A stretch of 7,979 nt of DNA from NCBI GenBank assembly GCA_947259625.1, contig CAMYMY010000153.1, forward strand, positions 1-7,979, in the 5' to 3' direction. How positions within the stretch are numbered: the first letter of the stretch is position 1; every line of letters begins with the position of its first letter. This stretch comes from an uncultured Kiloniellales bacterium (GTDB taxonomy: Bacteria > Pseudomonadota > Alphaproteobacteria > Kiloniellales > JAKSDN01). The notes under the pieces were generated by a model. It made no database searches. It was given only the letters and a program-made list of their open reading frames with translations, and had not been told where the DNA came from. Of the stretch, positions 7,735-7,979 are shown piece after piece. The position numbers were made by a program, and so were the translations under genes.

Positions 7735-7779
7735 CTTGGCCTGCTCAAGCAAAGGCCGTGCCAAGGCCAAGCTCTTGGC
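7735..7779. repeat. Cluster of four GCCAAG hexamers in the divergent intergenic region
   Basis: Within the 187-bp gap between the small minus-strand gene (start 7709) and the rightward partial gene (start 7897), the hexamer GCCAAG occurs as CTTGGC at 7735-7740, as a tandem pair at 7760-7765 and 7766-7771, and as CTTGGC at 7774-7779. The last two form the inverted repeat GCCAAGCTCTTGGC. The cluster lies 26-70 bases upstream of the small gene's start, a suitable place for an operator. The rest of the gap (7780-7896) shows nothing I can name. Confidence 0.4.
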
Positions 7780-7896
7780 ATTCCACCGTTCCGACCGCTT
7801 GGGGCCCGGCCGGCGAGCCGCGGGCAGCATGGGCCGGGCGGCAGAATCTGCCCAGCGGGCTGGACGGCCTGCCACGGGCCTGCGATCATCCGGCTC

Positions 7897-7979
7897 ATGA
7901 TCGGAAGTCTCGACGCCCTCGTTGCCGCCACGGTGCTGTTCGTCGCAGGGCATTTCCTGCTCACCAGCCTGCCGCCGCG
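7897..7979 (+). CDS. N-terminal fragment of a membrane protein, probably NnrU-like
   Basis: Only 27 codons plus two bases are visible before the window ends. The peptide begins MIGSLDALVAATVLFVAGHFLLTS and forms one hydrophobic helix containing a GHFLL motif. This resembles the first helix of NnrU-family membrane proteins (related to isoprenylcysteine methyltransferase-like folds and found near denitrification genes in some bacteria). No clear ribosome-binding site precedes the ATG at 7897, so the start is tentative; a position slightly up- or downstream is possible. Divergent from the small acidic-tail gene across 187 bp. The family call rests on one helix and is moderate at best. Confidence 0.5.
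   Translation, partial: MIGSLDALVAATVLFVAGHFLLTSLPP

Noticed and set aside
7775..7796. Possible sigma-54 promoter (TTGGCA near 7775)
   Set aside because: The downstream GC element at the required spacing is missing; the match covers only the first half.
7710..7964. N-terminal extension of the small acidic-tail protein to an ATG at 7964
   Set aside because: It would overlap the divergent membrane-protein gene and the hexamer cluster, is Cys/Trp/Pro-rich unlike the rest, and a good ribosome-binding site supports 7709.

Overview
The window is a GC-rich chromosomal segment, dense in coding sequence, that looks alphaproteobacterial, most likely from the Rhodospirillales/Kiloniellales side. This is inferred from a ChvG/ChvI-type two-component pair close to an ATP-dependent PEP carboxykinase gene (a neighbourhood known from alphaproteobacteria), from strong G/C bias at third codon positions, and from the protein styles. 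It reads as an ordinary conserved housekeeping locus with two or three poorly characterised genes. I see no mobile element, tRNA, rRNA, CRISPR array or phage gene.

Layout. The left part (1-2302, minus strand) is chvI followed by chvG; chvG runs off the left edge before the end of its ATPase domain. Across a 155-bp divergent intergenic region lies a plus-strand gene for a HugZ-like protein (split-barrel flavin/heme-type fold plus DUF2470). Next, after an AT-richer stretch, is a gene for an exported, membrane-anchored protein with about nine TPR units and two C-terminal membrane helices. A 158-bp regulatory-looking gap with tandem hairpins and direct repeats leads to pckA (GTG start), which is followed 35 bp later by an SDR-family gene, probably in the same operon. 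A convergent minus-strand gene (7206-7709) encodes a small, charge-polarised, probably disordered protein I cannot assign. At the right edge the first 27 codons of a plus-strand membrane protein resembling NnrU are visible.

How the genes fit together. ChvG/ChvI is known in Agrobacterium and Sinorhizobium as an envelope/acid-responsive system, and acid induction of pckA through ChvG/ChvI has been described in Agrobacterium. The same proximity here, plus a direct GTAAC repeat upstream of pckA, makes ChvI control of pckA (gluconeogenesis: oxaloacetate to PEP) a reasonable hypothesis. The points most worth a second look are the SDR that lacks most of the classical catalytic residues, the start and promoter of the TPR gene, the charge-polarised small protein, and the cluster of GCCAAG hexamers in the last intergenic region.
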